64,000 nucleotides of DNA from Zanthoxylum bungeanum (Eukaryota > Streptophyta > Magnoliopsida > Sapindales > Rutaceae), in assembly GCA_019454045.1 (NCBI GenBank), contig SKCR01038868.1:62001-126000 (forward strand). The letters run 5' to 3'. Under the pieces are notes generated by a model that had not been told where the DNA came from, ran no database searches, and saw only the letters and a list, made by a program, of their open reading frames with translations. This document shows positions 46,219 to 58,521 of the stretch, in pieces. Position 1 is the stretch's first letter, and the number at the start of each line of letters is the position of its first letter. A program made the translations under genes and the position numbers.

Positions 46219-47161
46219 TTAAGAACTTATCAACTAGTGTTGTTAAATAATAAATCGCATGCTTAGTTAAGAAAATTTTCTGGAAAAAAATACAGACTGT
46301 GCATGAAAACCCGTAGGGCGTTCGAACGCCCGACGCACGCGAAGGCAAAAATCTGAAAATTCGTAAGAACGTTCGAACGCGTATTCAAACGCAACTCGAA
46401 CGCAAGCATTCTACCTAAGAACGTCCAAACGCGTCCTAAACGCAACTCGAACGCAAACTCTCTGGAATCATTCTGTTCGAACGCGTTCTCGAACGCTATA
46501 CGAACGTGAACTCTCTGGAATTATTCTGTTTGAACGCGTTCTCGAACGCTACACGAACGTGAACTCTCTGGAACACTTCGTTCGAACGCGTTCTCGAACG
46601 CAACACGAACGTACACACACTGGACAGTCTCGTTCGAACGTAGATACGAACGTGACACTAACGAATCTGTCCTGAAATTGTTATAAACTGCAAAGACTTA
46701 GATTAATTTAATATTAACTTAGTAAATCATATACTGAAACATTTTAAATCTTGGTAGTATAGATTTAAGTTATTATTAGGGTGTTCAATTATCACAAGCA
46801 TACACTTAGTGATAAAGTTGAAACTTATTTGTGTGTTGCATACTTGGTTGAGAATTTAAAGTGTAATTTTACACAAGTAATTTCATCCAATCTTGTTTGA
46901 CACACACACATATATCTACTCTTATCGTATATTGTTTTGTGACATTGAAAAAGTGAAATACTGAGTTTGAATTGCTAAGAGGTTCTATTGAGAAAGTAGT
47001 TAAAGGATATTCTGTCAAAAAGGCGATAAGAGCCTAAGTGGTCAGGGACTTAAGTGGTCAGAGACTTAAGTGGTTACTCCGGACCCCCCTCGTCCTCTGG
47101 GAATATTCCTTTATTTACTTTTCATAAGAAATCTTCGTTGGAAATTCAAGGACTTGTGTTT
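46219..47161 (+). other. Leader or lost-LTR segment of the decayed Copia element
   Basis: Between the aligned LTR end and the solo LTR. It holds the CGTTCGAACG array and, near 47020-47100, 'gataagagcctaag' and 'gtggtcaggactta'-like repeats resembling the Tat/Ogre leader near 4247. No clear primer-binding site was found. It may be LTR sequence deleted from the 3' LTR, or an insertion. Confidence 0.4.
46319..46665 (+). repeat. CGTTCGAACG palindrome array, 52-bp period
   Basis: GTTCGAACG or one-step variants start at 46320, 46371, 46423, 46475, 46528, 46580 and 46632, a spacing of 51-53 bp. Each unit adds CGAACGC half-sites 11-12 bp apart. It is the most regular of the arrays in the window. Confidence 0.88.
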
Positions 47162-49572
47162 ATTGGTGTAGGGGTTTTTAGGGGGTGAGTCCGATAACGT
47201 AGCGGAAGCGGTGAAAATCCGATTTTCAGATTTCAAAAATTTTTCTCGGATTAATTAAATAAACATATTTATTTAATATTCCAATAATCAAATTATGAAA
47301 ATAAATTCAATAAAACAATTTTAAGTGAATTTACCGAAATGCCCTTGCTTTGGTATTTTGTCCGTTTTAGTCCGAAATTGATCCAATCAATTTTGAATGA
47401 TTCTAAATCATTTCTAAGATGAACTTATGATGTTCATAACATCAAAACACCAAAAGCACCAAAATCCCCAAATTTGCTCACCAAGGCCGAGAGCCTCACA
47501 AGGAAGCACATTTGTGCACTTTGTCATTTCATGTCTCAAAACACATCTAAATGTAATCCAATGAACATGAAACTTTATATGCATCATATACACACACAAA
47601 TACACAACATATATGAAAACCCCCAAATTTGGAATTAGTTAAGAACCCTAATTTTTCAATTTCCACAAATTGGACAAATTAGACCAAATACATTAAATCA
47701 ATTACTTCAATCATCATTCTTCCATCCAATCCAAGTCTCAACACAATGAAACAACTCAAGATCAAATCTAGGTCATTTAAGAGTGGGTCAATAACTCTAG
47801 ATTAGCAACAAGGCTTCCAAAACCTTAAAAGAAAGCTTACATTTACAATAGTCACAACCTTCCTTCACAATACATGCTCAACACTTTCAATAAAAATTCC
47901 ATCATCAAAAACACAAGAAATAAAGAAAAGAAAGACTTAAGAACATCACAAGATGTTGCCTAGATCCTAAGGAACAATTTCCTTACTAATAGCAAGTTGG
48001 AAAAAACTTACTAAAATCAAGCTTTTCTTCGATCTTTCTTTCTTTCTCAAGCTTCCTTTAAGTCTCTTCAATGGAGTTTCCTTTTTGGTAAAGTGTATTA
48101 GGTTAACATGAAAGTGAAATGAAAATCAATATATACTTGTTCCATTTTGCCTTTGGCCGAAAATGACCAAGCCAAATACAAGTCAATTAATTTCAATTTC
48201 ATTTCAAACTTATGTAATCAACTTGCATAAATATATTAATACAACTTTATTAGATATTTATTTAAGTCAACAAAAGCAACTAATATCATTTACTTTAAAT
48301 ATCCTAATGTAAGATATTTATATTTTAATTAATTTAATCATTTAACAATTAATTAATCAAATACAAATATATTAAATATATATATATATAATATTTACAT
48401 TAAATATTAAAAAATATATTTATTTAGGATATAAGTCAAATAACTCATTTTGACTATTAATTAATGTGTATTTAAATTAATCAAGTATTAAATGTAAATA
48501 CACAATAATTAGGCAAATGACTATCTAGTCATTTTAGCACGTATCTTGCGTTTAACCTTTAAACGACTTTATAAATAATCAATATTATTTATTAATGTTG
48601 CTCTAGTGCTCTACGAGTATGTTTCATTATTGAGACTCTCTAGGTTCAGGTATATCCGTCACGAAATCAAATTTCGTGTCCATAATCTATCCACCCGTAG
48701 ATTATGACGATCACGGATAATCTCGCTGAACCATACAGGTCGAGGTCATGGCAAATGTATAATTCCTCCGTCACAGGTATCCGGATAAATCCCAGAGATA
48801 TAGATGTAAACGTCAAATCTCTATCGGGATTATCCAGTCGACTATTCCATTAGAAATCTCTAAAAGAATGTTTAGAACTAGCTTCTAAACCTTACCACGG
48901 GCCCATGGTTTTATCTGATTGCTAATCATATGGACTACCTATGCTCTGATACACAGAACTGACGGATCCTATCTTGATACACATAGGACACCCTGAGGAT
49001 CTATCTATACCCAACGAACAGGCGGAGGTCTGATCTAAATAGATCAGTGACGTGACTGTCGTCTAAGTGTAGAAGATGTCTCATGTGCCCACAATGGCAT
49101 CTCAAGTCTGAGAATCACAAGTGCTACTCAACCCAAGAAGATTCTTATCGACGCTGGTGTACCATCCATTAAGAATCTTCAGTGAGTCGTTCAGTGTTTA
49201 TCCGCTATAAACACCTACACGTCTATACTAGTCTCCAAGACTAATGGTTCATTGAGAAACCATTGGAATCATATATTCCAGTATACGACATGTACCGGTC
49301 TCAACGGGTTTACTTTACTGACCAAGTAGTGTAAACCTTGACCAGGAACTGTCTGAGAATGACAACGTCATGATACTGCTCAATGTCTGTTGCGACGCTT
49401 TTGCAACTGCATCATGACTAATCATTCTAGGGTCTTTACGTCTTTACCATATAGAAAGATAGATTATATTATAGAAACTGCATATATTATTCATAATAAT
49501 AATGTTTTACAGAAGTATTTAACATAAATACAACCGGGAATTGGCGCTCTGAGCACCAACCCCAACAATTGG
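47162..49572 (-). mobile_element. Solo LTR (LTR A) with perfect 5-bp target duplication
   Basis: ATTGG at 47162-47166 and 49568-49572 flank the LTR 47167-49567. On the reverse strand it starts TGTTGGGGTTGGTGC and ends ACCCCTACA. It is homologous to LTR B (976-1573 plus 15544-17601) in the opposite orientation. It lies inside the decayed Copia element and so is younger than that insertion. Confidence 0.9.
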
Positions 49573-49729
49573 TACTATTGTCCAATAGAACAACAAGTGT
49601 ATATTTGGTATATCACTTGAGACAAGATCATTTGTTGGTCGTTGTACAATTTGTCTTTTGTAGACTTATTGAACCCTGTTTGTTTCCAGTTACATATGGT
49701 TAGCGGAAACATCACAGTACCGGTCTCTC

Positions 49730-50550
49730 ATGGAGAAAAAATCGGAGAAGTTTGGTGGGGCAAACTTCAAACAGTGGCAGAGCAAAATGTTGTTCTACCT
49801 GACAACTTTGCAGTTGGCTAAGTACCTCAAAGATCCTCCGGGTCATGTGAAGGGTGAATCAGAGGCAGCCAAGGAACTGCGAGAAGAGACATGGTCTTCT
49901 GGCGACTTCCTATACAAGAACTACCTTATGGGTGCATTGTGTAATAAGGCATGTCTTCTGCGAAGATTCTCTGGGAATCTCTCGATAAGAAATACAAAAT
50001 CGAGGATGCCGGACAAAAGAAATTTGTCGTGGGTAGAATGATGTCTCAGTTGGGTGAACTGCAATTGATCATTCATGAAATACTGGATGAATGAATGAAA
50101 CTCTGTGAGACATTTCAAGTTGCCACCATAATTGAAAAGTTACCTCTATCATGGAAGGACTTCAGGAGCTATCTGAAACACACACAAAAAAGCAGATGAG
50201 CCTTGAAGACCTTGGAGTTCGATTGAGAATCGAACAGGACAACAGGATGTCCGAGAAGGCCAGCTACAAGACTATGGAGTCTAAGGCCAACATCATTGAG
50301 GGTGTAAAGGATAGCAATAAGAGAAACAATGGAGCTGATTCTTCCCAAACGAACAAGAAGTTCAAGGGAAAGTGCTACAACTGTGAAAAGAGCGGTCATA
50401 TGAAGAGGACTGCAGAAACAAACAAGAAGTCTCAGGACAAGGACAAGAAAAATGAGGCCTATGTCGCTGAAGATGAGCAGTTAACTGATGAGATTTCAGA
50501 AATGAACCTCTCAACAGTGGTAACTGAAGCCAACTTGGTTGGGAATCGAG
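49730..50550 (+). pseudogene. Gag of the decayed Copia element
   Basis: It opens MEKKSEKFGGANFKQWQSKM, with a UBN2-like Gag body in shifting frames (break near 50040, stop near 50095). The zinc knuckle reads CYNCEKSGHMKRTAE, so the last cysteine of CCHC is lost. The frame runs into 'GNRENGG' and a stop where the protease should begin. Confidence 0.75.
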
Positions 50551-51620
50551 AGAATGGTGGGTAGACACAGGGGCTACTTGTTATATCTGTGCTGATAGCA
50601 AGATGCTTTCCTCGTATCAGAAGGTCGATGGCGGCAATCATCTGACAATGGGAAACTCGTCTACCTCTAGAGTGGTTGGACAAGGCACAGTGGTTCTGAA
50701 AATGATATCAGGAACGGAGCTTACATATACGAATGTTTGCATGTTCCAGATATTCGGAAGAACTCGATCTCGGGTTTGTATTTATTTCTGACAAGATTGT
50801 ATTGGCCAAAAATGATGTCTATGTAGGAAAATGATACCTCGCTGAGGGCCTTTTCAATGACTGTCAATTGTGCTATTAATAAAGCTGAAACTTCTGCTTA
50901 TATTATTGAGTCACAAAATGTATGGCATGAGAGGTTAGGACATGTTAATTATGATATAATGCGTACATTAATTAACATGGACCTTATACCTAAATTTGCA
51001 TTGATAGCCAACATAAGTGTGAGGCATGTGTTGGAGCAAAAATACATAGAACATCATAGAACGAAGTTCTGAACCCTTGGAACTTGTACACACTGACATG
51101 TGTGGCATGAATATTGTGCAAACAAGAGGCGATAAAAAGTACTTTGTCACTTTTATCGATGAAAGTACAAGATTCTGTTAGGTGTATTTGCTGAGGAGCA
51201 AAGCTGAAGCTATTGAGAGCTTTATACACTGAGAACGAAGTTGCAAATCAACTTGGCAAGGAAATCAAAAGAATCAGGAGTGATAGAGGTGATGAATATG
51301 TTTCATCATTCGGTGAATATTGTTCTGTGCACGAAATTATTCACGAAACTCATGCTCTTTATTCTCCTCAACAACGGGATTGATGAGCGTAAAAACCGAA
51401 CATTGAAGGAAATGATGAACGACATGTTGACAAGTTTTGGTTTACCTCAGAACTTATGGGGGGAAGCCTTGTTTTCCGTGAACTACGTTCTGAACAAGCT
51501 TCCTCACAAGAGATTGGACAAGACATCATATGAGTTGTGGAAATGTTATGTACCTTCCTACAAATATCTGAAAATGTGGGGGTGTCTTGCCAATTGCCAA
51601 AGTAATGGTTCCTAAACCTA
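50551..51620 (+). pseudogene. Protease and integrase of the decayed Copia element
   Basis: WWVDTGATCYI (about 50558-50590) is the protease site. The GAG-pre-integrase finger shows VWHERLGHVNYD. The core shows HTDMCGM, IRSDRGDEY and GIDERKNRTLKEM. Several stops and frame changes separate them (for example near 50840, 51070, 51180, 51230 and 51385). Confidence 0.75.
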
Positions 51621-53360
51621 AGAAGGTTAGAATATGACCTAAAACTGTTGATTGTGTATTCATTGGATATGCTCGCAACATTAGTGCGTATCGATTCTTG
51701 GTACACAAGTCTGAGATTCCTGACATCAATCCGTAGATGATAATTGAGTCAAGAAATGCGACATTTTAAAGAGACATTTCCTTGTAAGGAAAGACAACGA
51801 AAAAAGTCTCTCAAAAGAACTGATGATACTGTCAAGGACAGTGATCAGGTTGACCAAGAGTCAAATCAACATGGAAATGTTGAGGCAAATGAACCTAGAC
51901 GTCGTCTAAGTCATTTGGACCCGATTTTTTGACATACTGGTTAGAAAATGAGCCTTGAAGCTATGAAAAAGTTATGTCTTCTACGGAGGCACCTCTGTGG
52001 AAAGAGGCTATTAACAGTGAGATTGATTCAATCCTACAAAACCATACTTGAGAGTTGGTTGATCTTCCTCCAGGTTGTAAGCCACGGGGCTAGAAATGGA
52101 TATTCAAACGGAAGATGAAAACAGATGGATCAATAGAGAAGTACAAGGCGAGGTTTGTCAAAAAAGGTTATAGACAAAAAGAAGACATTGTTTACTTTGA
52201 CACCTATTCACCAGTGATTCGTATCACATCGGTAAGAATGCTCATAGCTATAGCAGCTATATTTGGTCTTGAAATACATCAAAATGATGTAAAGACATCA
52301 TTCTTGAATGGTGAATTAGATGAAGAGACTTACATGGAACAACCAGAAGGGTTTAATGTTCCTGGATAAGAACAGAAGGTGTGCAAACTTGTAAAATCCT
52401 TGTACGGATTAAAACAAGCACCTAGACAATGACATGAGAAGATTGACAAAGAGATATTGTCAAGTGGGTTTAAAACCGATGAGTGTGATAAGTGTATATA
52501 CACCAAATCAACTCAAGAATGATATGGCATTGTATGTCTCTATGTAGACGATATGCTGATAATTGATAATAATCATAAGTTGATTCAGTCTACCAAGAAA
52601 GTGTTATCCAGCAAACTTGATATGAAAGATTTGGGAGTAGCTAACTTAACTCTTCCTCTATCAAAGAATACTGGCTTAAGCATATCGCAAATAGAGTATT
52701 CAAGGATCATCGGAAGTCTGATGTATCTCACGAATTGCACACGAACTGATATCGCTCAAGCTGTGAACAAGGCTTAGCAGATATACTAGCAATCCAGACA
52801 TAACCACTGGAAAGCCATAGTAAGAGTTTTGAGGTATGGGAAACTTCAAAATATGGGCTACATTACGAGAGATATCCTACTGTTCTAGAGTGATACATCG
52901 ATGCTAACTGGATATCTGATATAGTGGATTCCAAATCTACGAGTAGATTTGTTTTCACACTTGGTAATACAGCTGTGTCATGGAAATCCTCGAGAGGCAA
53001 ACATGTATTGCCCGATCTACTATGGATTAGAGTTCATAGGGTTAGACAAAATAGCGGAAGAAGCGGAATGGCTTTGAAACTTCCTGGAGGATATTCCTAG
53101 TTGGCCCAAACCGGTGCCAACGATAAGCATACATTGTGAAGGCCAATCGGCTATTGGGAGAGCCCAAAATACAATGTATAATGGTAAGTCTCGACACATA
53201 CGTCGAAGACATAATACCATAGGTCAACTGCTCTCAAATGGCATAATATCGATCGATTATGTTGAGTCGAAGGAAACCTAGCAGATCCACTAACTAAAGG
53301 TTTACCTCGAGAGCAAGTTGAGAAGTCATCGAGGGGAATGGGCTTGAAGCCTATAATCTA
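51621..53360 (+). pseudogene. Reverse transcriptase and RNase H of the decayed Copia element
   Basis: RT motifs: KARFVKKGYRQKE, FDTYSPVIRI, DVKTSFLNGELDEE, YGLKQAPRQ, and the catalytic CLYVDDMLI (about 52535-52560). RNase H motifs: [21 protein letters not shown] and a GKSRHIRRRHN stretch, ending KGLPREQVEK. Stops at 52367 and elsewhere, and a gap after 'DLGVANL', show loss of sequence between RT and RNase H. Confidence 0.78.
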
Positions 53361-53927
53361 AGAATTGTCACTGTGGAAACCCAACCTAGCTGACCGGAGA
53401 TCCCAAGATCTAGGTTCAAAATGGACAACAGAAACTTTGTACAATTCAAAACAAGCACTGAAGAGTTTTGTACTCTTTCTCATTCCGATAATGATGCTGA
53501 GTGCTGTCTGTCATTGGTTAGGATAAGCTAAGGCTTTTAATGATCACTATATTAGGAGATGAGTCCTAATGGGGGTAAAGACAGATTACCTCTTCATAAT
53601 AGATGACCTATTTCAAGTAATAAGTGATGTCGCTTTCATGAGAACTTTTAAAGGCGGGTTACCATAAAGTGCTTGATGAATCCATGACCGTTGTTCAGGG
53701 TCGAAATGAACACAACCGTAGAACGTGAAATGGTCGAAGTAAAGCTGTATATTGGCAGTTGTCTTGGTTTACACCAACGGCAGAACAATTCAAGACTATG
53801 GGTCACTGGTTTGCCAAGTAAATCCGATTGTCATTCACTAGGAAAGGTTCAAGGCGAAAGCTATCTATTTCGATGCAGCTTTATTTCACTGAAACTCTCT
53901 CAAGTGTTTTCATGAATATTTGAAAAA
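53361..53927 (+). other. 3' UTR of the decayed Copia element
   Basis: Non-coding region between the RNase H end and the polypurine tract. Nothing else recognised. Confidence 0.5.
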
Positions 53928-53938
53928 TTGTGGGGGAT
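53928..53938 (+). other. Polypurine tract of the decayed Copia element
   Basis: TTGTGGGGGAT directly precedes the LTR start TGTTGTAAATTC. Confidence 0.75.
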
Positions 53939-54537
53939 TGTTGTAAATTCTTCAAATATTCAAATATTTTATGTTGGATGGAGGAGTGACATGTCCTTTG
54001 GATGGTATCCCTTAGGGACATGTCCTCAATTTGTGTGTAACATGATCCTATGCTCAATGGATGCATAGGAGGGGTGAAACCCTTTGGAGGGTTGCACTCT
54101 AACCCAAAGGGTGTCCTTGAGGCACCCTTCCATGCTTATAAAAGGAAGCCATTTTGTTCCTTTAAAGACATACAAATGAAATCTGAATTTCATCCTACAA
54201 GTGAGAGTCTGAATTTCTTTCTTGAGTCAGAGAGTATTCCACCATATTCCAAGTTCAAGATCTTGTTAAGGTGTGCCCCTTGAACAAGAGGAATCCGGGT
54301 TATCCTGGGAGAACGTTAGCCACAAATCCGTAGAGCACCGAGACGGGGCTGATAAGTTCTTAAGGACGGAGATTAATCTCGATCCGGACTACTGTTTTGA
54401 ACTTTGTATCAAGGTTTTTCTTATTCTCAAATTTTAAGGTTTTCTAGGATTTATGCATGTTAGATCCAATTTTCTGATTCGATTTGTTTGTTTTGCATGT
54501 TGATTTCTTGTTTAAAGACACTATATGTACTACAATC
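53939..54537 (+). repeat. 3' LTR of the decayed Copia element (probably truncated)
   Basis: Matches 45621-46218, TATA near 54137. It joins the target sequence at ACAATCGCC without a full 5-bp target duplication. The shared AATC at the junction suggests a microhomology deletion of the LTR end. Confidence 0.78.
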
Positions 54538-55505
54538 GCCATCTATAACACATTTTGATCATCACCCATGATCAAATCAAAACACATCAAATGGCCTTAT
54601 GGGCAATTTTCTATGGGACCCAAGTCATAATTTATTAACAAGTTTTACATACATGAACATACACTAAATGCTCTCTTTTTTCTTTCCAAATAATATTGAA
54701 GTTAAAATAATGAAGGCAAGATTCCAAGGATCAGAATATCTTCTCCTGTCCCTCGCCAATAAGAATATAAGATAAGTTAAAAAAAATGAGAGAATATACT
54801 TAGAACAATAAGATGAATACTTATAAAAATATTAAACAAAATGTAGCCAAAATTTAAAAAGTTAAGAATATGCCTAAGTTCCTGGAATATTCCATGTGGA
54901 GCATACACTTGGGACATTTTTATTATTAGTGGGCAATAAATAGATTTGGATGATTATCTTTACAATTTTATTAAATGGGTCGGTCCTTACCAATCCGATT
55001 AATAATTGTGTTGGATTTGAATCTAATTTTTTTTTTTGATATAATTATTGAATGTGTCATATTTAAGTGAGCCTAGATTCATCATTATACGTTTGCCACC
55101 TCTAGAATGATGAGGTTACAACTACAGCTTTGTCTTTATGTGTTTTGTGTCGCCACGTTTTACAAAAACGTTTTCCTTTTTTTTTTTTTTTTTTTTTTTG
55201 CGAGAGCGGTGGACCCACGTAACAATTAATTAAAAGAGTGGTACCAACTGTATATTGATGTTCTTGTTCAAGCTAATCAATTTCATAATTATAAGTTTAA
55301 ATGTTAATTAAAATCAATATTACCTCTCTTTTTTTCCTTTTATTATTTATATTTTTTTGCAAGAAAATTTATGATAAGATCTTCACAATTGAATTTGAAA
55401 GCTGTGTGCTGAAAAATATTATCTTTTTACTTGGAACTTTGGAAGAGAGGGTATAGTTTTTAGAGCTTAAAATTAATGATATGCTAAACAAATCATCATA
55501 TCATT
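54538..55505. repeat. Tandem duplication, copy 2, right piece
   Basis: Matches 44571-45535 with small differences, including a longer T run near 55180. It ends at CATATCATTAAC. Confidence 0.85.
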
Positions 55506-56526
55506 AACTTTGGGTTCTTTATATAAGTTGAGTCATTTAAAGCTGTGGTTTGTATTATATGGCACAATGTTGTTAGATAATGATGGGAATTAGTTTTATT
55601 AAATAATTAGACAGGCTTAAATTATAATTAATCTAGTTATCACATAGAAAGTCTTGAATGAGCTGGAATATATCATTGTATTACTCATCATTATTCGGTG
55701 CGTCAGTTCAATAAAAAAAATATTAAATATGACTTATATCTACAAAGTTTAATACTTCTCCTTTGATTATTTCGTCTTGTACAAATAATTTAAAAAGTTT
55801 AAAATCAATTTTTATCCTTTGTCATTTGTTTAATTATAATTTGGTCCATCTTTTTTTTTACTTCTATTATTTTAGTTTTTAAGCTAAATTTGAAAGTTGA
55901 TTACTATCTATCAAAGCAATTTTTGCTTGTCAAACAATCAAAGTTGAAATGATAGAAACCATCAACAGAATCTCAATGATAATTTTAAAAATGGATGAAT
56001 GCATAGTCAATGTTCTAAACAAAGAAATGAACCAATTCTGTTTCACAGAAGACTTTTACCATCATATAAAATTTTTATAAAACTCTGAATCATCTAAATG
56101 GTATCAAAACCATTCACATTATCAGTGGATGGATCAAATTTTAAAGAAGTCACCTATCGATTTGCACAACCTGCAACATATTAACATTGAATAATCATAA
56201 AAATGTTATGGGTACTTACTTGCCCAAGTCTTTTAATTAATCCCAAAACCCTTTGCCTTCTTGTTTCCAAATCCTTTTCCTCTTTGATAAGAAAGAACAT
56301 TGAAGAATCATGAGTCTGAATCTTGAATGAATGAAAAAAACTTGGTGGTGAGCTACAATGGACACTTATTCAAAGAAGGGTGACAGTCGCTATTCAATGT
56401 ATCCAGCTAACCTTTTTTTAAGTTGTACACTCCAAAAACACCGAGAAAAATTGTCACATGATATAGGGACTTATCTACTACCAGGCACTGTTACAAAAAT
56501 TTTACACCATTCTGTTTTTACGGACG
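55506..56526. other. AT-rich intergenic DNA downstream of the HHO gene
   Basis: No gene recognised. The segment next to 56526 should contain the 3' UTR of the reverse-strand gene. Confidence 0.5.
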
Positions 56527-58298
56527 CTAAAACGCAGGGGAATCTGTGGTGGTATGTGTAGAGGAAGATGTGGCGGGAGAATTAGAAGAATGATGGCCAC
56601 CTTCACTATGGCTGCCTCTTTCTTCTGATTGCAAGTGCTCGGATTGTGTCTGTTGAGATCTTTGCAATACCGATGGTGAAGATTGAGGAACTGCAGGCAG
56701 TGGTGCTGCTGCTGATACTGGTGCATAGATTCCATTGCTCATGGCAATAGAGGCTGCTTCCCCCGGAGCTTTAGCAGCAACTGCTGCATATTCAGGCGGT
56801 GGCACCCATATTCCTCCAACCACTACAAATTGGGGTGCTTGGGGGTTGGCATTGTTGTGCATTGTTGGACTAGGTCTCCTCGTATGCAAACGATATTTCT
56901 GAAACAATCGTAAACATAATCAACATTTAGGCTATGTAAATGGTTATAATCGAAGCAGACAAATTTCAGAATGCAACAAATTAATCACTAGTGTACTGTC
57001 ATAACCATACAAGATGAAAGGATTTAATCTGATATCTTAGGCCTAGTCTCTATCACTCAATTGCTCCATCAAAGTTTCCTTCTATTCCACCAATATAAAT
57101 GCACTATTTCTCATCAAATTATCAGAACATGAATTAGGATCCAATACTTAGTTGAGTTTATGTTGAAGAGGCCCATGTGAATCATACATTAGATAACAAA
57201 CCCAAGTCAATACTGGATCCTGATCCCTAGAACATGCTAACTTATTAAACTATGTATGTTTTTGGTAATTGTGGATATTAACCTGTAAATGGCTCTTGAC
57301 TTCATCATTACTAAGCCCATCAACCTTCATTAGCTCCCTAATTTGCTTCGGCGTAGCAGCTGCAAAGGGCATTCAATAACCAATTGAATCTCATCGAAAG
57401 ACAATCAAATCAATTGTAAGAACTAATAAGCACCATACCATGTGAGCCACCCAGTTGTTGAAGAGCCCGCAAGAACCGTCTATGCAATTCCGGCGACCAA
57501 CACCGCCTTTGCTTTCTTTGAGTCTGTGCTTCTTCTTTATCTCCTCCACCTTTATTCACAGTCTCCGTTGTCGAACTAGCAGCAGCAGTTGGGACCAAAG
57601 CATTAGCTTTGTCCTCTGATTGCTGTTCTTCGGTCTTTCCCAAACTTTTTTCTCTGTGAAATGGCTGAAACCCACCTCCATTTCTCTTCACCTCAACCAC
57701 TGTTGCTTTTCTAGGCACCTCCTGTAAGTAACCAACCAACCCAACAAATAAATAAATAAATAAAAGTTTTTTTTTGGAACTTTTTTATTTTCTAACAAAA
57801 GGGTAAAAAAGTTAAGGATGTTTTTGAAGTACCACTTTAGGTTTTGGATCTGGGGATTGGTTCCACAGCTGAACAGATTTAAGCCAGTCTGATTTTTTCT
57901 TATCACTGTTTGTTGTTGAAGGCTTGTGTGAATGTTGCTCTTCATCATCATCATCATCATCATCAGACGAGCTCCTTTTGATAGGAATAAATTCTTCCAA
58001 AACAGGACCATGATCCGTTGATGTTTGATCCGAACACTGCTCCCAGTGCTCCGTCGTCGTACCAGATAATTCTCTCCTGCATGCTTCAATAGCTGCACAC
58101 TCACCCAATTAAATAAATCATTAAACTCAAATCCCATTTCTTAAAAATAAAAAAATAAAAACACACACCAACTTAAATACCTTGTGTTACAAGCTCTAAA
58201 CACAGAGGAAGTTCGCGTTGAAATACTTGAATCTTTCGTTTTTCTTCTTCTAAAGCTTCGACATACCCTTCACGATCACACCTTTCAGCACAATCCAT
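56527..58298 (-). CDS. HHO: GARP/MYB-like transcription repressor, NIGT1/HRS1-HHO family
   Basis: Five exons on the reverse strand: 58181-58298, 57833-58092, 57439-57721, 57283-57359 and 56527-56898. All borders fit GT/AG, and the joined frame codes for 369 residues without a break. Start [19 protein letters not shown] is the family's conserved N-terminus, followed by [20 protein letters not shown], which contains an LxLxL (EAR-type repression) pattern. An acidic run of seven Asp is at about 83-89, and [11 protein letters not shown] at about 108-118. The GARP/MYB-like DNA-binding domain (about 196-255) shows [35 protein letters not shown] and KYRLHTRRP. The C-terminus is Ala/Ser/Pro-rich. Family members are nuclear repressors of nitrate and phosphate-starvation genes; which paralogue this is cannot be told. 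Confidence 0.93.
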
Positions 58299-58502
58299 GA
58301 TTATTAAACTTTTTTAATTGTGTGTTTGTTTATGTAACGTTTTATTTTCTGAAAAAAAAATATGTTAATGATTATAAGAAGGGGGATATGAGATGAGACA
58401 AAAGCTTAGAGAGATGCGAACAAATGAAAGGAAAAGGGAACGGTGTTAGCAGAGGGAATATGGGATCCAAGCAGAATCAAGAAATGGAATAAACTTCTGA
58501 AC

Positions 58503-58521
58503 CTATATAGAGTATATAAAG
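58503..58521 (-). promoter_or_regulatory. Possible TATA box of the HHO gene
   Basis: The reverse strand reads TTTATATACTCTATATAGG about 205 bp upstream of the ATG, which would leave a 5' UTR near 170-190 bases. Choice by composition only. Confidence 0.35.

Larger units (their letters stand above)
45621..54537 (+). mobile_element. Decayed Ty1/Copia element with a nested solo LTR
   Basis: LTR-homologous segments at 45621-46218 and 53939-54537 enclose a heavily mutated Gag-Pol (49730-53360) and a polypurine tract (53928-53938). It contains the solo LTR 47167-49567 and a CGTTCGAACG array (46319-46665). Many stops and frameshifts mark it as old. Confidence 0.82.

Noticed and set aside
57688..58137. 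Alternative reverse frame rich in methionine over HHO exon 2.
   Set aside because: Antiphase reading of the Asp-coding microsatellite; the spliced HHO frame explains the region.
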